Part shown: in pieces, positions 1 through 8,626 of the stretch
Layout: the number at the start of each line of letters is the position of its first letter
How positions within the stretch are numbered: the first letter of the stretch is position 1
DNA from: Nocardia anaemiae NBRC 100462
GTDB taxonomy: Bacteria > Actinomycetota > Actinomycetes > Mycobacteriales > Mycobacteriaceae
NCBI RefSeq assembly: GCF_001612725.1
Contig: NZ_BDAZ01000021.1
Coordinates: forward strand, 1 to 64,000
Length of the DNA stretch: 64,000 bases
Reading direction: 5' to 3'
The notes under the pieces: generated by a model
Database searches by the model: none
What the model was told of the DNA's origin: nothing
The model's input: only the letters and a program-made list of their open reading frames with translations
Position numbers and translations under genes: made by a program

Positions 1-450
1 GCCAAGACCACCCGTACCGAGTTCGTGGCGCGGCTGTTGACGCGCAAGACCCCACCGGTGCAGGCTCCGGTGTTCCTTGCCCAGGCGCTGGTCTCCGACA
101 GTGGGCTGCTCAGCGAGTACCACGCTTTCAGCACGGCCCTGGAACTGTTGGGCATCAAGGGTTTCCGCGGTCGCGATGAGGTGCTCGCCGACCTCGACAC
201 GGCGAAACCGGCCCGCGCCCAAGTGATCGTGCTCGCGCTCGTCCTCGGTGCCTACGAAAGCCGCTGCGAGAAAACTCTATGGCGCTACGCCGACCGCGGC
301 GTGCGCCACTACCTGAAATTCCTCAGCCAACTCGGCCACCCGCTCGTGCCCGTCGAACTCGCCGCCCTCGGCGAGGTCAACTCCGACGACATCGACATCG
401 ACACCGCCGCAACCGAACCCGACGAGCAGGAGCAGGCCGAAGCCGCCTGA
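1..450 (+). CDS. C-terminal part of unknown protein, possibly ParB-like partition protein
   Basis: The reading frame is open from the first base of the window, so the gene starts upstream and only about the last 149 codons are visible. A GTG at 25 could be a start but has no ribosome binding site in view. The product is a mostly helical segment ending in an acidic tail rich in D, E and A. Its position just ahead of a primase gene, and a faint resemblance to the C-terminal part of actinobacterial plasmid ParB-type proteins, suggest a role in replicon maintenance. That assignment is weak because the N-terminal ParB domain that would decide it lies outside the window. Confidence 0.6.
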   Translation, partial: AKTTRTEFVARLLTRKTPPVQAPVFLAQALVSDSGLLSEYHAFSTALELLGIKGFRGRDEVLADLDTAKPARAQVIVLALVLGAYESRCEKTLWRYADRGVRHYLKFLSQLGHPLVPVELAALGEVNSDDIDIDTAATEPDEQEQAEAA

Positions 451-560
451 CCAACCTCCCCGGCCACCCCGGCATGCCGGTGCGCGGCCCCGTTCATTAC
501 CGCGCGCGTACCGGCATGCCGGGGGTTGTCCTTCCTTCGAACATGTAGGAGGTCCATCCC

Positions 561-1424
561 GTGACCGCTGTCCCGGATCTGCGGGCGGTGGCGTTTGCTG
601 CCGCCGCCCGCGGCTGGCCGGTGTTCCCGCTGCGCCCGGGTAGGAAGAAACCAGCGATCAAACGCTGGCCCGAACTCGCCAGCACCGACGAAGATCTCAT
701 CCACCGCTGGTGGGGTTACAACCCGCGCTACAACGTCGCGATCCAGACCGGCCCGCCCAGCGGGCTGCACGTGATCGATCTCGACGCGCGTCATATGAGC
801 CCGCCCGCGCTCGACCTTACCGAGGCCCTGGCCCGGCTCGCCGCCCATCTGCCCTATCCCGCGCCACCGACGCTGACCATCGCCACCCCAGCTGGTTGGC
901 ACGTGTACTACCGTGCCCCGAACGAGCCGATATTGCGGTGCACGGTGGCACGCATCGGCGACGGTATCGATTCCCGCGGGCACGGCGGCTACATCGTCGC
1001 GCCCGGATCCCGTACGCCCCACGGGGATTACACCGTTGCCGTGAACCGGCCGGTCGCCGTTCTTCCCGAAATGCTGATCCAACGGATCATTCCGCCTCCG
1101 CCGGCTCCGGCACCGAGCGGTGGTTGGAGCGGGTCGGTGGCCGTGGCGCCGGATTCGTATCTGGCGGCGATCCTGGCCGGTGAAGCCGAGCGAGTCGCCC
1201 GCGCGCGGGTGCACCTGCGCAACCACACCCTGTTCCGCTCCGCGTTGGTCCTCGGGCGGCTCGTGGCCGCCGGCGAAGTCAGCGAACACGACGCCCGCAC
1301 CGTCCTCACTGACGCCGCCGCGGCCCACATCGGCGTCGAGGGATTCACCGCCGCCGAAGCGCACCGCGCCGTCAGCAACGGATTCCGCTACAGCCGCGCG
1401 CGCCCCCGACGGCTGCGCCCCTAA
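561..1424 (+). CDS. Bifunctional DNA primase/polymerase (Prim-Pol domain)
   Basis: The 287-residue product has the archaeo-eukaryotic-type Prim-Pol fold usual in actinobacterial plasmids and integrative elements. The N-terminal part (GWPVFPLRPGRKKPAI, about residues 14-29) matches the start of this family. The segment GLHVIDLDARH (about residues 70-80) carries the catalytic acidic residues, and GHGGYIVAPGSR near residue 140 is the conserved glycine-rich strand-turn. The GTG start sits 8 bases after a strong AGGAGG at 547-552. There is no helicase domain, so it would prime or extend DNA with a separate helicase. Its neighbours (partition-like, SSB, YifB) fit a mobile replicon. The domain call is firm; the in vivo role is inferred. 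Confidence 0.9.
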   Translation: MTAVPDLRAVAFAAAARGWPVFPLRPGRKKPAIKRWPELASTDEDLIHRWWGYNPRYNVAIQTGPPSGLHVIDLDARHMSPPALDLTEALARLAAHLPYPAPPTLTIATPAGWHVYYRAPNEPILRCTVARIGDGIDSRGHGGYIVAPGSRTPHGDYTVAVNRPVAVLPEMLIQRIIPPPPAPAPSGGWSGSVAVAPDSYLAAILAGEAERVARARVHLRNHTLFRSALVLGRLVAAGEVSEHDARTVLTDAAAAHIGVEGFTAAEAHRAVSNGFRYSRARPRRLRP

Positions 1425-1454
1425 ATCCCCTGCCCTCGGATCAGGAGCCCTATC

Positions 1455-1763
1455 GTGCCCGAGTGTTACGTCCGCTGGGAGATCGACGTCAGTGCTGATG
1501 ATCCGGTCTCGGCCGCGTTCGCGGCGTTCGACATCTTTCGTGCGCCCGACTCGACAACCACTGTTTTCGACGTCATCGAACCCGACGGCGACACCTACCG
1601 CGTCGACCTCGACGATGACCCGATCACAGCACACCTGATCAGAAAACGCCCGCGCCGAGGACCGGTGGCGCGGCGTCTGGCCCGGATACTGCCCGCGCGG
1701 GCGCGCCGCTGGGCTGCCGCCTGGTGCACCGCGGTGTCCACCGTCTTGCAGCAGTACGGCTGA
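1455..1763 (+). CDS. Hypothetical 102-residue protein
   Basis: A GTG start follows TCAGGAGCCC, an acceptable ribosome binding site, 30 bases after the primase stop, so the two genes are probably co-transcribed. The first 60 residues are acidic (for example FDVIEPDGDTYRVDLDDDP), and the remainder is a strongly basic segment of R, A and P followed by a short hydrophobic end. I recognise no family. The charge asymmetry suggests a small soluble domain plus a nucleic-acid or membrane-binding tail, but that is only inference. Confidence 0.6.
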   Translation: MPECYVRWEIDVSADDPVSAAFAAFDIFRAPDSTTTVFDVIEPDGDTYRVDLDDDPITAHLIRKRPRRGPVARRLARILPARARRWAAAWCTAVSTVLQQYG

Positions 1764-2200
1764 TCACCCGAATCCCGCCACACCTCGAACTCGTCCACAT
1801 CCAGATAGGCGGGGGCAGCGGGCCCGCACACCGACGTCCTTGCCGTCGTCGTCGATCGTGATCGCCTCACCGTCGGCGCGGAATGGTTCGACGCCCTCCT
1901 CGGCCGTGACTGGGCTTCCCGCCTCCACCGGGGATCGCCTGAGCAGGGCCGACTTTCACTCCACCGCAACGTCCATTCCGCCTGGATAGGTCAGGGCCGC
2001 CCGCTGATCCTCACCACCGGTCGAGCCACACCCCACCGGCCGCATGCACCCCTGATCCGCCCTACCGGGAGGCCACCGCGCCTCCTGCCGCGGCATCGAG
2101 CCAACCGGTCGCATTCCTCGAGCCGAGCGGCCGGACCTGGCACGGCCAACCCCCTGGCGAACCGCACCCACCACCTACATTGCGAAGGAGACGAAAACCT
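1764..2200 (+). other. Gap with a coding-like stretch lacking a start codon
   Basis: No intact gene is visible. From about 1839 to 2010 one forward frame has strongly biased, coding-like codons (it reads VLAVVVDRDRLTVGAEW and onward). That frame has a stop at 1806-1808 and no usable start codon. The frame one base earlier reads coding-like from 1763 to about 1830 (HLELVHIQIGGGSG). The simplest reading is a small gene broken by a single-base indel near 1830, or a sequencing error there. The last 20 bases hold the ribosome binding site of the next gene. Confidence 0.3.
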
Positions 2201-3424
2201 ATGCCCGACAACAACACGGATGACGCCGCGTGGTCGGCCAGCACCGAAACACCCCCAACCTCCAGCCACACCTCCAAGGACCATACGGCCGCGGATCGAT
2301 TGCACGTCGATGACCCCGGGGAATTGATTGTCGCGGTGCCCGCCATGGTCGGGTTCGTACCGCAGCGGTCCCTGGTAGTCGCTGTGCTGCGGGATGCACC
2401 GAATCCGGGCCGCAGTCCGATCATCGACGCGGTGCTGCGCTTCGATCTCGAAACCGACGGCGGGAGTCGGCGTGGTCTGGCCGCGGTATACGCACAGGCT
2501 GTGGCGCAGATCTGTGCCGCGGAGGGGGCCTCGGAGGTGCTCGCGGTAATCGTCGATGATCGGGTGCGCGAATCGCGCCGCACGCACCGACAGGGCGCGG
2601 TGAGTACCGGGCCGTGGGCCGCGCTCATCGCTTCGTTCGCGCGGCGGCTCGCACAGCAGGAGGTGTTCGTCGAGGGCGCGTGGGCCGTGCGTGCGATCGA
2701 GAAAGACCAGCGGTGGTGGAGCCTGCTGGAGGCGAATCGTCGTGGGGTGCTGCCGGATCCGGCGGCATCGATGGTGACGGTAGCGCATGTGCTCGACGGG
2801 CGCCCGATCCGCGGCGACCGCTCGGAGCTGACCGATCTGGTCACCCCCGACCACGAACTGGTCCAGCAGGTGACGGCTCATCTCGACAGCGCCCACGCTC
2901 TCGCGCACGAACGCTACGAGACCGCGGTCCGGCGCGGCGATCCCGACGAATATCACCGACGCGCACTCGAAAACATCCTGTGGCAGATCGCCGACACCGA
3001 CTCCGGTGGGGCGCTCACCGCCCCGGCATGCGCAGAACTGGCTGCGGCGCTGCGCGATCGGACCGTGCGCGACTCGCTGTTCGCCCTAGCCGTCGGCGAG
3101 CACGCCGCCGCCGCGGAAAACCTGTGGGCCGCACTGACGCGAGCGTTGTCGGGCAGTGACCGTGCCGATGCCGCAACCCTTCTCGCCTACAGCGCCTATA
3201 TCCGTGGTGACGGCCCCCTCGCGGGCATCGCCCTTCAGGCCGCTCTCTACGCCGACCCCACACACTCCATGGCGACTCTGCTGGAAACAGCGCTACACAC
3301 CGGAATGCGCCCCGACACCCTGCGTCGATTGGCCTATAGCGGCCTGGGGATCGCCGCCGACCTCGGCATCGACCTCGACACCGATCCGACGAGCGGTGCG
3401 GCTCCAGACCACACCGCACTGTAG
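2201..3424 (+). CDS. DUF4192 domain-containing protein
   Basis: The 407-residue product belongs to the DUF4192 family of actinobacterial proteins of unknown function. The conserved start of the domain is visible (LHVDDPGELIVAVPAMVGF, about residues 36-54, then RSLVVAVL), and the remainder is a long alanine-rich helical region. I chose ATG 2201 over the in-frame TTG at 2180 because GAAGGAGA at 2182-2189 gives normal spacing to it. The stop overlaps the next start by one base. DUF4192 genes are common on actinobacterial chromosomes and in replicon-maintenance blocks like this one, but no biochemical role is established. Confidence 0.85.
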   Translation: MPDNNTDDAAWSASTETPPTSSHTSKDHTAADRLHVDDPGELIVAVPAMVGFVPQRSLVVAVLRDAPNPGRSPIIDAVLRFDLETDGGSRRGLAAVYAQAVAQICAAEGASEVLAVIVDDRVRESRRTHRQGAVSTGPWAALIASFARRLAQQEVFVEGAWAVRAIEKDQRWWSLLEANRRGVLPDPAASMVTVAHVLDGRPIRGDRSELTDLVTPDHELVQQVTAHLDSAHALAHERYETAVRRGDPDEYHRRALENILWQIADTDSGGALTAPACAELAAALRDRTVRDSLFALAVGEHAAAAENLWAALTRALSGSDRADAATLLAYSAYIRGDGPLAGIALQAALYADPTHSMATLLETALHTGMRPDTLRRLAYSGLGIAADLGIDLDTDPTSGAAPDHTAL

Positions 3425-3681
3425 TGATCGGTAGCGCCGCCGAGCTCGTGGCGTGGATCCGAGCGAACCTGCCCGCGCTCGACGAGGACCGATTCGAACC
3501 CTGGCACACCGGATCCCCAGCACCCGGCGCGCTCACAGCGCGTATCGAGGTGCGCATTCACACACCCGCAGCCCGTGACCGCGTCACCAGCATCGCCCTC
3601 ACCGCCGCACCCGTCGGCGAACCTTCCCTCCTGATCACCACCCCGCCCAACACCGTGTCCGCTGATCCAGATTCGAGGTGA
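3424..3681 (+). CDS. Hypothetical 85-residue protein, coupled to the DUF4192 gene
   Basis: The GTG start shares one base with the DUF4192 stop (TAGTG), which suggests translational coupling. The product starts with a helix-like segment (AAELVAWIRANLPAL) and continues with predicted strands rich in T, A and V. There are no cysteines, no membrane segment and no motif I recognise. Good third-position GC supports it as a real gene. Function is unknown. Confidence 0.6.
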   Translation: MIGSAAELVAWIRANLPALDEDRFEPWHTGSPAPGALTARIEVRIHTPAARDRVTSIALTAAPVGEPSLLITTPPNTVSADPDSR

Positions 3682-3798
3682 TCATGAACAACCCGTCCTC
3701 ACCGCCCCAGCCACCACCATCAGGTTCGCCCTCGTTGCGGTCTCGTACGCGCACAACCAGATTCGCTCGCTCCCCAGCCATCGGTAGGAGGTGTTCTG

Positions 3799-5304
3799 AT
3801 GACGCTCGGGCGCAGTAACTCCGTGGCCGTGTCCGGTGTGACCGGTCAGGTCGTCGAAGTCCACGCCGACATCGGTGCGGGCCTGCCGTCGGTCACCGCG
3901 AGCATCGAGGGCATCGGAGCGGAGATGCGTGACCGTATTCGCGCGGCCATCACCAACTCCGGGGAGCATTGGCCCGACCGCCGGGTGACCCTTGCGGCTT
4001 GCGCAGCGGTCCCGTTGTCGGGTGCCGCGCACGATCTTGCGTTGGCCGTTGCCGTGCTCACCGCATCCGGTGCGGTCCCCGCCGACCGGGGAACCAGCGT
4101 GGTGTTCCTCGGCGAGCTGGCACTCGACGGGAGGTTGCGCCGCTGCCGCGGGCTCCTGCCCGCCGTGCTCGCCGCGCGTCAGAACAACCATCGGACCGTC
4201 ATCGTCCCCCAGCAAACACTCACCGAGGTCGCCGCCGTCGACGGGATCGACATCTTCGCCGCCCCGGACCTGCGTGCGGTTGTGGGGTGGCTTCGCCGCC
4301 AACGACCACTGACCACACCTGACCGGGTTGTCCCCGAATATCGGCTACCGGCAACCGATATCGGCGATATCACTGGTCACTCACACGCAAAGCGGGCGCT
4401 GGAAATCGCCGCCGCCGGCGGGCATCACCTCGCTCTACTCGGCGGTGCCGGGTCCGGGAAAACCCTTCTGGCGCAGTGTCTGCCGGGCATTCTGCCGCCC
4501 CTGACCGATGCCCAGGCGCTGGAGGTCGCCGCCATCGCCTCAGCCGCTGGAGCCGACCCCGACCAGGGCGTGTCCAGGATGCCGCCGTATGTCGCCGCGC
4601 ATCACTCGAGCTCTGTCTCGGCGATGCTCGGCGGCGGCTCTTCTACCCTGCCGTTGCCCGGCGCCCTCAGCCGCGCCCATCACGGCGTGTTGTTCCTCGA
4701 TGACGTCACCGAACTCGGCACCCGCGTACGGGAAGCACTGCGGGCACCGTTGACCGAGGGTGAAGTGCGCATCGCCCGCCGCGACGCCATCACCCGCTAC
4801 CCGGCCCGATTCCAACTCGTTGTCGCGAGTTGTCTGTGCCCGTGCGGGGCCGCCACCGAAACTGGTTGCGGCTGTTCTCCGGTGACCCGGCGACGTTACC
4901 TCGACCGACTCGCCGGTGCGTGGACCGATCACGTTGGTATCTGGGTTGACCTGTCCCACAACACCACTGGGCTCACTGCCCCCGCCCGAGAAACCAGTGA
5001 GACCGTCCGTGCGCGTGTGAGCGCAGCTCGTGCAGCGGCGGCGTGGCGGTGGCGCGAACATGGGTACACCAGCAACGCCGAAGTGCCGGGCACGGTTTTG
5101 CGTCACGATTTCTCGTACCCGACGGCGGTGACCACCCCGATCGAATCTGCTCTGCAGGTCGGGCGTCTGTCCGCCCGTGGAGCCGAGGGCGTGCTTCGCC
5201 TGGCCTGGACCCTGTGTGATCTGCGGACGGCGGACCGACCCGACAATCAAGACGTCACCGACGCCTTGATGCTGCGCCAGCGCACACGATCACCGCTGAC
5301 CTGA
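3799..5304 (+). CDS. YifB/ComM family Mg-chelatase-like AAA+ ATPase
   Basis: The 501-residue length fits the YifB/ComM family, hexameric AAA+ ATPases; in competent bacteria ComM promotes branch migration during recombination. The N-terminal S5-like domain is visible (residues about 20-130), followed by Walker A GGAGSGKT near residue 215, Walker B FLDDVTEL near residue 298, and a cysteine-rich loop SCLCPCGAATETGCGC near residue 347. The C-terminal Mg-chelatase domain includes the usual arginine-rich helices. The ATG follows TAGGAGGTGTTCTG, an excellent ribosome binding site. Chromosomal yifB normally neighbours dprA; here it lies among plasmid-type genes, so this is probably an accessory copy acting on incoming or element DNA. 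The family call is secure. Confidence 0.92.
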   Translation: MTLGRSNSVAVSGVTGQVVEVHADIGAGLPSVTASIEGIGAEMRDRIRAAITNSGEHWPDRRVTLAACAAVPLSGAAHDLALAVAVLTASGAVPADRGTSVVFLGELALDGRLRRCRGLLPAVLAARQNNHRTVIVPQQTLTEVAAVDGIDIFAAPDLRAVVGWLRRQRPLTTPDRVVPEYRLPATDIGDITGHSHAKRALEIAAAGGHHLALLGGAGSGKTLLAQCLPGILPPLTDAQALEVAAIASAAGADPDQGVSRMPPYVAAHHSSSVSAMLGGGSSTLPLPGALSRAHHGVLFLDDVTELGTRVREALRAPLTEGEVRIARRDAITRYPARFQLVVASCLCPCGAATETGCGCSPVTRRRYLDRLAGAWTDHVGIWVDLSHNTTGLTAPARETSETVRARVSAARAAAAWRWREHGYTSNAEVPGTVLRHDFSYPTAVTTPIESALQVGRLSARGAEGVLRLAWTLCDLRTADRPDNQDVTDALMLRQRTRSPLT

Positions 5305-5861
5305 GCCCCGCCGCCCGGCACGACAAGTCCACGCACCGGTGTGGTCGCTGGCCTGAGTTTGGGCTTCCCTCACGAGGCACCCGGCAGGGCAGCTAAGCTC
5401 ACTCGTCGGGGGTCCCTGGGGGTCGCTTTCTGCGTTCACCCGGTGCAACGTCCACGCCAGCGCCAACCCCTGCCCGGCGCACCGCGTGGCACCCCAAGGG
5501 GTTGGTGCGCCCCTCCCCTTCGGGCGCACCACCCTTTCCGCCCGAGCGCAGCTGCGATCAACCTGGCCTGAGCGCCCACCGCTGCGGGCCGGGTCGTCAC
5601 TGACTTCCGTGACCGGTTGCGCGGCAACTCACCCGGATGCTGCCCGCGAAGGCGCAGGGCTGGTCGGCCCCTGTGGGTGCGCGGCCTTTTGACCTTCAGC
5701 CCCACCGGACCCACCTGCTGACCCGACACCACCTTCGGTCGTGCGGCTGCCGCCCCCACAACCATGCCCCGCGGCCGTGCGCCGAACCGTGCCGCTGCGG
5801 TACCGCGTCCACCGCGCATTGGCACTTCGGTTGCCCGTTCTCCTGAAAGGAGGCTCTGCTC
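5305..5861 (+). other. Intergenic region without a gene
   Basis: No frame on either strand shows sustained coding bias with a credible start across this roughly 560-base gap. It is GC-rich with many short inverted GC blocks, for example the CACCCCAAGGGG area near 5490. The last 16 bases supply an AAAGGAGG ribosome binding site for the next gene. It could hold promoters or a replication or transfer site, but I see no iteron array to support a specific claim. Confidence 0.4.
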
Positions 5862-6080
5862 ATGCCCTATCCGCAATTGGCATGCGTCCTGCCGCAACTG
5901 TCGCGTCTCGACGGCCGCTACGCCACCGACGGCCGTGGGATGCCTCCGGTGTTGGGTGAGGCGCACGACGTGGGAATTGGTTGGGGTTACGCCGATCTGG
6001 GGTCCGCGGATGCCGACAACCTCACCGCCGCGCTCGCGACCCGGCACCATCGGCGGCCCACACCGAGCGTGCGGCGATGA
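5862..6080 (+). CDS. Hypothetical 72-residue protein
   Basis: The ATG lies 8 bases after AAAGGAGG at 5846-5853, the best-formed ribosome binding site in this block, which decides the start. The product begins with a short amphipathic segment, continues with GWGYADLGSADADNL, and ends with a basic tail HHRRPTPSVRR. I recognise no family. Its stop overlaps the next ATG in an ATGA, so the two are translationally coupled and probably work together. Confidence 0.6.
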   Translation: MPYPQLACVLPQLSRLDGRYATDGRGMPPVLGEAHDVGIGWGYADLGSADADNLTAALATRHHRRPTPSVRR

Positions 6081-6487
6081 GCGCCGAGGGCACCCTTCCA
6101 CCCGCTGTCGATGTGACCGAGGTTGCGTTCCTGCGCCACCTTGTCTCCGGTATCGATGGCTGGTTCAGTGACCGCACCCGCGTTGACGAGCTTGCCCACG
6201 TCCGGGATCTGCTGCGCCAGCGGCTGAGCATTCTCACCGACACCGCACACCTCGCCGATGTCGACCCCGATCCGGTGATCGCGTTGTTCGCCGTCGAACT
6301 GCACCGGCTCCGCCACGCCGCCGCCGCGGTCACGATCACCACCGTCGGCGGGCATAGCCACGACCGTGTCCGTGTCCACGGGGTGCACCGCCACCACACC
6401 GTCATCGGCCATCGCCGCGGTTCGGGGGTGTTGCTGCCGCTGCGGTTCATCGAGGCCATCACACCCCACGACCAGCCGAGGCAGTGA
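6077..6487 (+). CDS. Hypothetical 136-residue protein
   Basis: The ATG at 6077 forms an ATGA overlap with the preceding stop, which decides the start; the frame stays open upstream but has poor codon bias there. The first 85 residues look like a helical bundle (TEVAFLRHLVSGIDGWF, ELAHVRDLLRQRL). A histidine-rich stretch near residues 95-110 (GGHSHDRVRVHGVHRHH) could bind metal. No family recognised. It belongs to the run of small element-backbone genes between the YifB-like gene and ssb. Confidence 0.6.
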   Translation: MSAEGTLPPAVDVTEVAFLRHLVSGIDGWFSDRTRVDELAHVRDLLRQRLSILTDTAHLADVDPDPVIALFAVELHRLRHAAAAVTITTVGGHSHDRVRVHGVHRHHTVIGHRRGSGVLLPLRFIEAITPHDQPRQ

Positions 6488-6810
6488 CATGCCGAGGGCT
6501 CAGTCCCCATAAACCGCCAGGACGCCGACACCCTGCTGCTGCGCACGCTCAGCCCCCACCTGAAAGCCAGCTCCGATCTGATCGAGTACGCACGCGGGGT
6601 CGTCATCGCTGTCGGCGGACAAACCTGGACGGCGTTCGAGCATCTGCTCGCCGAATCGTCTGTGTCGCGCCACTCAGCGACGATGGCGACGGATGGGTGT
6701 ACGCGATGGGTCACCTCATCGGCGACGACCGCATCGGTGAGCACTACCCGACCTGGCGAGAAGCCCTCGCACAGCTCACACACGACATAGTCGGCGTCCC
6801 GCCACTGTAA
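6488..6810 (+). pseudogene. Frameshifted small hypothetical gene
   Basis: Two coding-like pieces lie in different frames. Frame A, from about 6512, reads DADTLLLRTLSPHLKASSDL and on to GQTWTAFEHLLAES near 6650. Frame B then reads RIVCVAPLSDDGDGWVYAMG and on to the stop at 6808-6810. Joining them needs loss of one base near 6650-6660. Frame A has no ATG or GTG after its upstream stop at 6485-6487, and an ATG at 6489 in the third frame ends after seven codons, so the 5' end may carry a second indel. Either the gene is degraded or the assembly has small errors. No family recognised. Confidence 0.5.
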
Positions 6811-6853
6811 CCACTCCCGGTCGTGGAATCGGGGCGACTACCGGCCCTCGACG

Positions 6854-6979
6854 ATGCCGATCGGTGCCTTGCCCGCCGAGCATCGTGCGCGGCCCATCAA
6901 CGACGGCCGTGCCCGCCCAGTCACCACCGTCACCGAAGTAATCGCCGCCGTCGACGCCGCGCCCCACACACGTCCCTGA
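6854..6979 (+). CDS. Possible 41-residue small ORF
   Basis: A short frame with strong third-position GC reads [20 protein letters not shown] and continues to [15 protein letters not shown]. The same frame is open back to about 6789 and reads coding-like there, so this may be the tail of a decayed gene rather than a complete one. There is no clear ribosome binding site. It is included because codon bias is as good as in neighbouring genes. Confidence 0.3.
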   Translation: MPIGALPAEHRARPINDGRARPVTTVTEVIAAVDAAPHTRP

Positions 6980-7040
6980 CCACCGCACCACACCGTGGTC
7001 GCACACCACATCCGCCGCGAATAGTGAAGGAGCACACCCC

Positions 7041-7580
7041 ATGGCCGGAGACACCGTCATCACCGTGATAGGCAACTTGACCGCCGCACCGGAACTTCGT
7101 TTCACCCCGAATGGTGTGGCGGTCGCCGATTTCACCGTCGCCTCCACGCCCCGCTTCCGCGACCCGAACAGCGGGGAGTGGAAAGACGGGGAGGCGTTGT
7201 TCTTGCGCTGCAACCTCTGGCGCGACGCCGCGGAGAACGCCGCGGAGAGCTTGACCAGGGGCTCGCGCGTGATTGTGACTGGCCGACTGAAGCAGCGCCG
7301 CTGGCAGACCCCCGACGGCCAGAACCGCGCCGTCGTCGAACTCGAAGTCGACGAACTCGGCCCGTCGCTGCGCTACGCCACCGCCAAGCCCAACCGCGTC
7401 AGGCGGGGCACCAACGGCGACAACGGTTTCGGGCGCTCGGACGCTGGCCCGAACTCCGACAACCGGTCCGCAGAGCTGGTCGGCGCGGCAGCGGGCACCA
7501 GCAAGACCGACGACCCGTGGGCGGTCAACGGCGCGGGCTCCTTCGGCGGCGGCACCGGCAACAACGACCCCCAGTTCTGA
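7041..7580 (+). CDS. ssb: Single-stranded DNA-binding protein
   Basis: The 179-residue product has the bacterial SSB OB-fold over residues 1-110 ([21 protein letters not shown], then [19 protein letters not shown] and [13 protein letters not shown]). A flexible glycine- and asparagine-rich linker follows. SSB coats single-stranded DNA during replication and repair, and its C-terminal acidic tip recruits partner proteins. Here the tip is NNDPQF instead of the usual DDxPF type, so partner binding may be altered; this is common in plasmid or phage copies. A GAAGGAG precedes the ATG. Location among primase and YifB-like genes indicates an accessory copy serving the mobile replicon. Confidence 0.93.
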   Translation: MAGDTVITVIGNLTAAPELRFTPNGVAVADFTVASTPRFRDPNSGEWKDGEALFLRCNLWRDAAENAAESLTRGSRVIVTGRLKQRRWQTPDGQNRAVVELEVDELGPSLRYATAKPNRVRRGTNGDNGFGRSDAGPNSDNRSAELVGAAAGTSKTDDPWAVNGAGSFGGGTGNNDPQF

Positions 7581-7599
7581 ACTACCTGCTCACCACACG

Positions 7600-7627
7600 G
7601 TGCCCGGCGGTTGACGCCGCCGGGCAC
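7600..7627 (+). terminator. Hairpin terminator after ssb
   Basis: A perfect 11-bp stem (7600-7610 GTGCCCGGCGG with 7617-7627) and a 6-base loop begin 20 bases after the ssb stop. There is no long T run, which is usual for actinobacterial terminators. Confidence 0.7.
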
Positions 7628-7687
7628 TTGTCGTCCACCGAAGCGAATCCCGCTCTATCCATTCCACTTTCGTGATCAGGAGCCGAT

Positions 7688-8260
7688 GTGACTATGACCT
7701 CTCCTTCCCGTCCCGCGATCGCGGTGACCCCGCTGTTGACCGATATCGCTGCCCTCACCGAGCTGATCGACACCGAACCGTACCGGGCGCGCCTGGAGTT
7801 CCGCCAAGCGCTCAACGGCGTCACTGCCGAAGACTGGGCGTTTCTCGGACTCATCCACCGGGCCTTTGCCCACAGCCCGAAAACGGCGCTGGCACGGGTC
7901 GTTTCGATCGCACGCGCCCGACTCGGCGCACCCGAGCTCGAACCCGGTGAGATCACCGACGGCGATACCGGCCTGTACGCGACCGCTGACGCCGTCGAGG
8001 TACCGGTGGAGGTCGAACTGGGTCGGTGGGCGCGGACCCCGGTCCGTGATCTCGCCGACGACTTTCGCCTGCACGCGATCCCGACCGCGGCGACCGAGGC
8101 GGCACGGACCACGCCCGAGGCGATCGCGCGCCGCCGCGCTCGGCGCACACCACCGCCCACCGGGGCGGTAGTGCTGCGGCACCGTGCCCGCGACGCCGCA
8201 CATCGCCTCCAAGCCGACGCCGACGCCTACTTCGCGGATCGTCCGCTGTTGGTGGCCTGA
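7688..8260 (+). CDS. Hypothetical 190-residue protein
   Basis: A GTG at 7688 (ATG at 7694 is an alternative) follows CAGGAGCC. The N-terminal half is helical (DIAALTELIDTEPYRARLEF, then DWAFLGLIHRAFAHSP). The middle is acidic, and the C-terminal 60 residues are rich in R and A (EAIARRRARRTPPPTG, HRARDAAHRLQADADAYF), which could bind nucleic acid. No family recognised. It follows the ssb terminator and so starts a new transcription unit. Confidence 0.65.
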   Translation: MTMTSPSRPAIAVTPLLTDIAALTELIDTEPYRARLEFRQALNGVTAEDWAFLGLIHRAFAHSPKTALARVVSIARARLGAPELEPGEITDGDTGLYATADAVEVPVEVELGRWARTPVRDLADDFRLHAIPTAATEAARTTPEAIARRRARRTPPPTGAVVLRHRARDAAHRLQADADAYFADRPLLVA

Positions 8261-8626
8261 CCCCCATCTCGCGAAGGAAGAACACAACAGGGTCAGGTCG
8301 GGTGTCCGGGGTGTTCGTCTGGTCGAGCGCCCCGCCTGACCGAAGGGCTACCAGGGTGGCGCGCGCCGCGCCTGCGTGCCCGCGCCCGTGCGTGCACGAA
8401 TTTCCCTCCGGCGCGACGCCCAGTGGGCTGGGTGTGGGTTGGGTTGTGTGCGCGGGAAATTCGCGCCCACCCGTTTCGGCGCGTTCCCTCCGCCGCGTCG
8501 TTCACCACCCTGGTCGATCGCCCTTCAGGCGGGTCACCCGACCAGCCGCCCACCCCTCGTGTTGCGAAAAGCGCACGCGATTCCCGGGGTGGGTTTCCTT
8601 TTTCCTCGCGAGACAGGACATTCGTC
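8261..8626 (+). other. Intergenic region with a 10-bp inverted repeat
   Basis: No gene is visible. A perfect inverted repeat CGAATTTCCC (8397-8406) / GGGAAATTCG (8454-8463) with a 47-base spacer stands out from the GC-rich surroundings. It could pair as a long hairpin in the leader of the next gene or bind a regulator at two sites. No function can be assigned from sequence alone. Confidence 0.4.

Noticed and set aside
3684..3818. 44-codon frame starting at ATG 3684 between the 85-residue gene and the YifB-like gene
   Set aside because: Proline/serine/arginine-rich, no bias, and it runs through the ribosome binding site and start of the YifB-like gene.
5305..5861. Possible replication origin or transfer origin
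   Set aside because: No iterons, AT-rich core or nick-site-like motif could be identified by eye; left as unassigned intergenic DNA.
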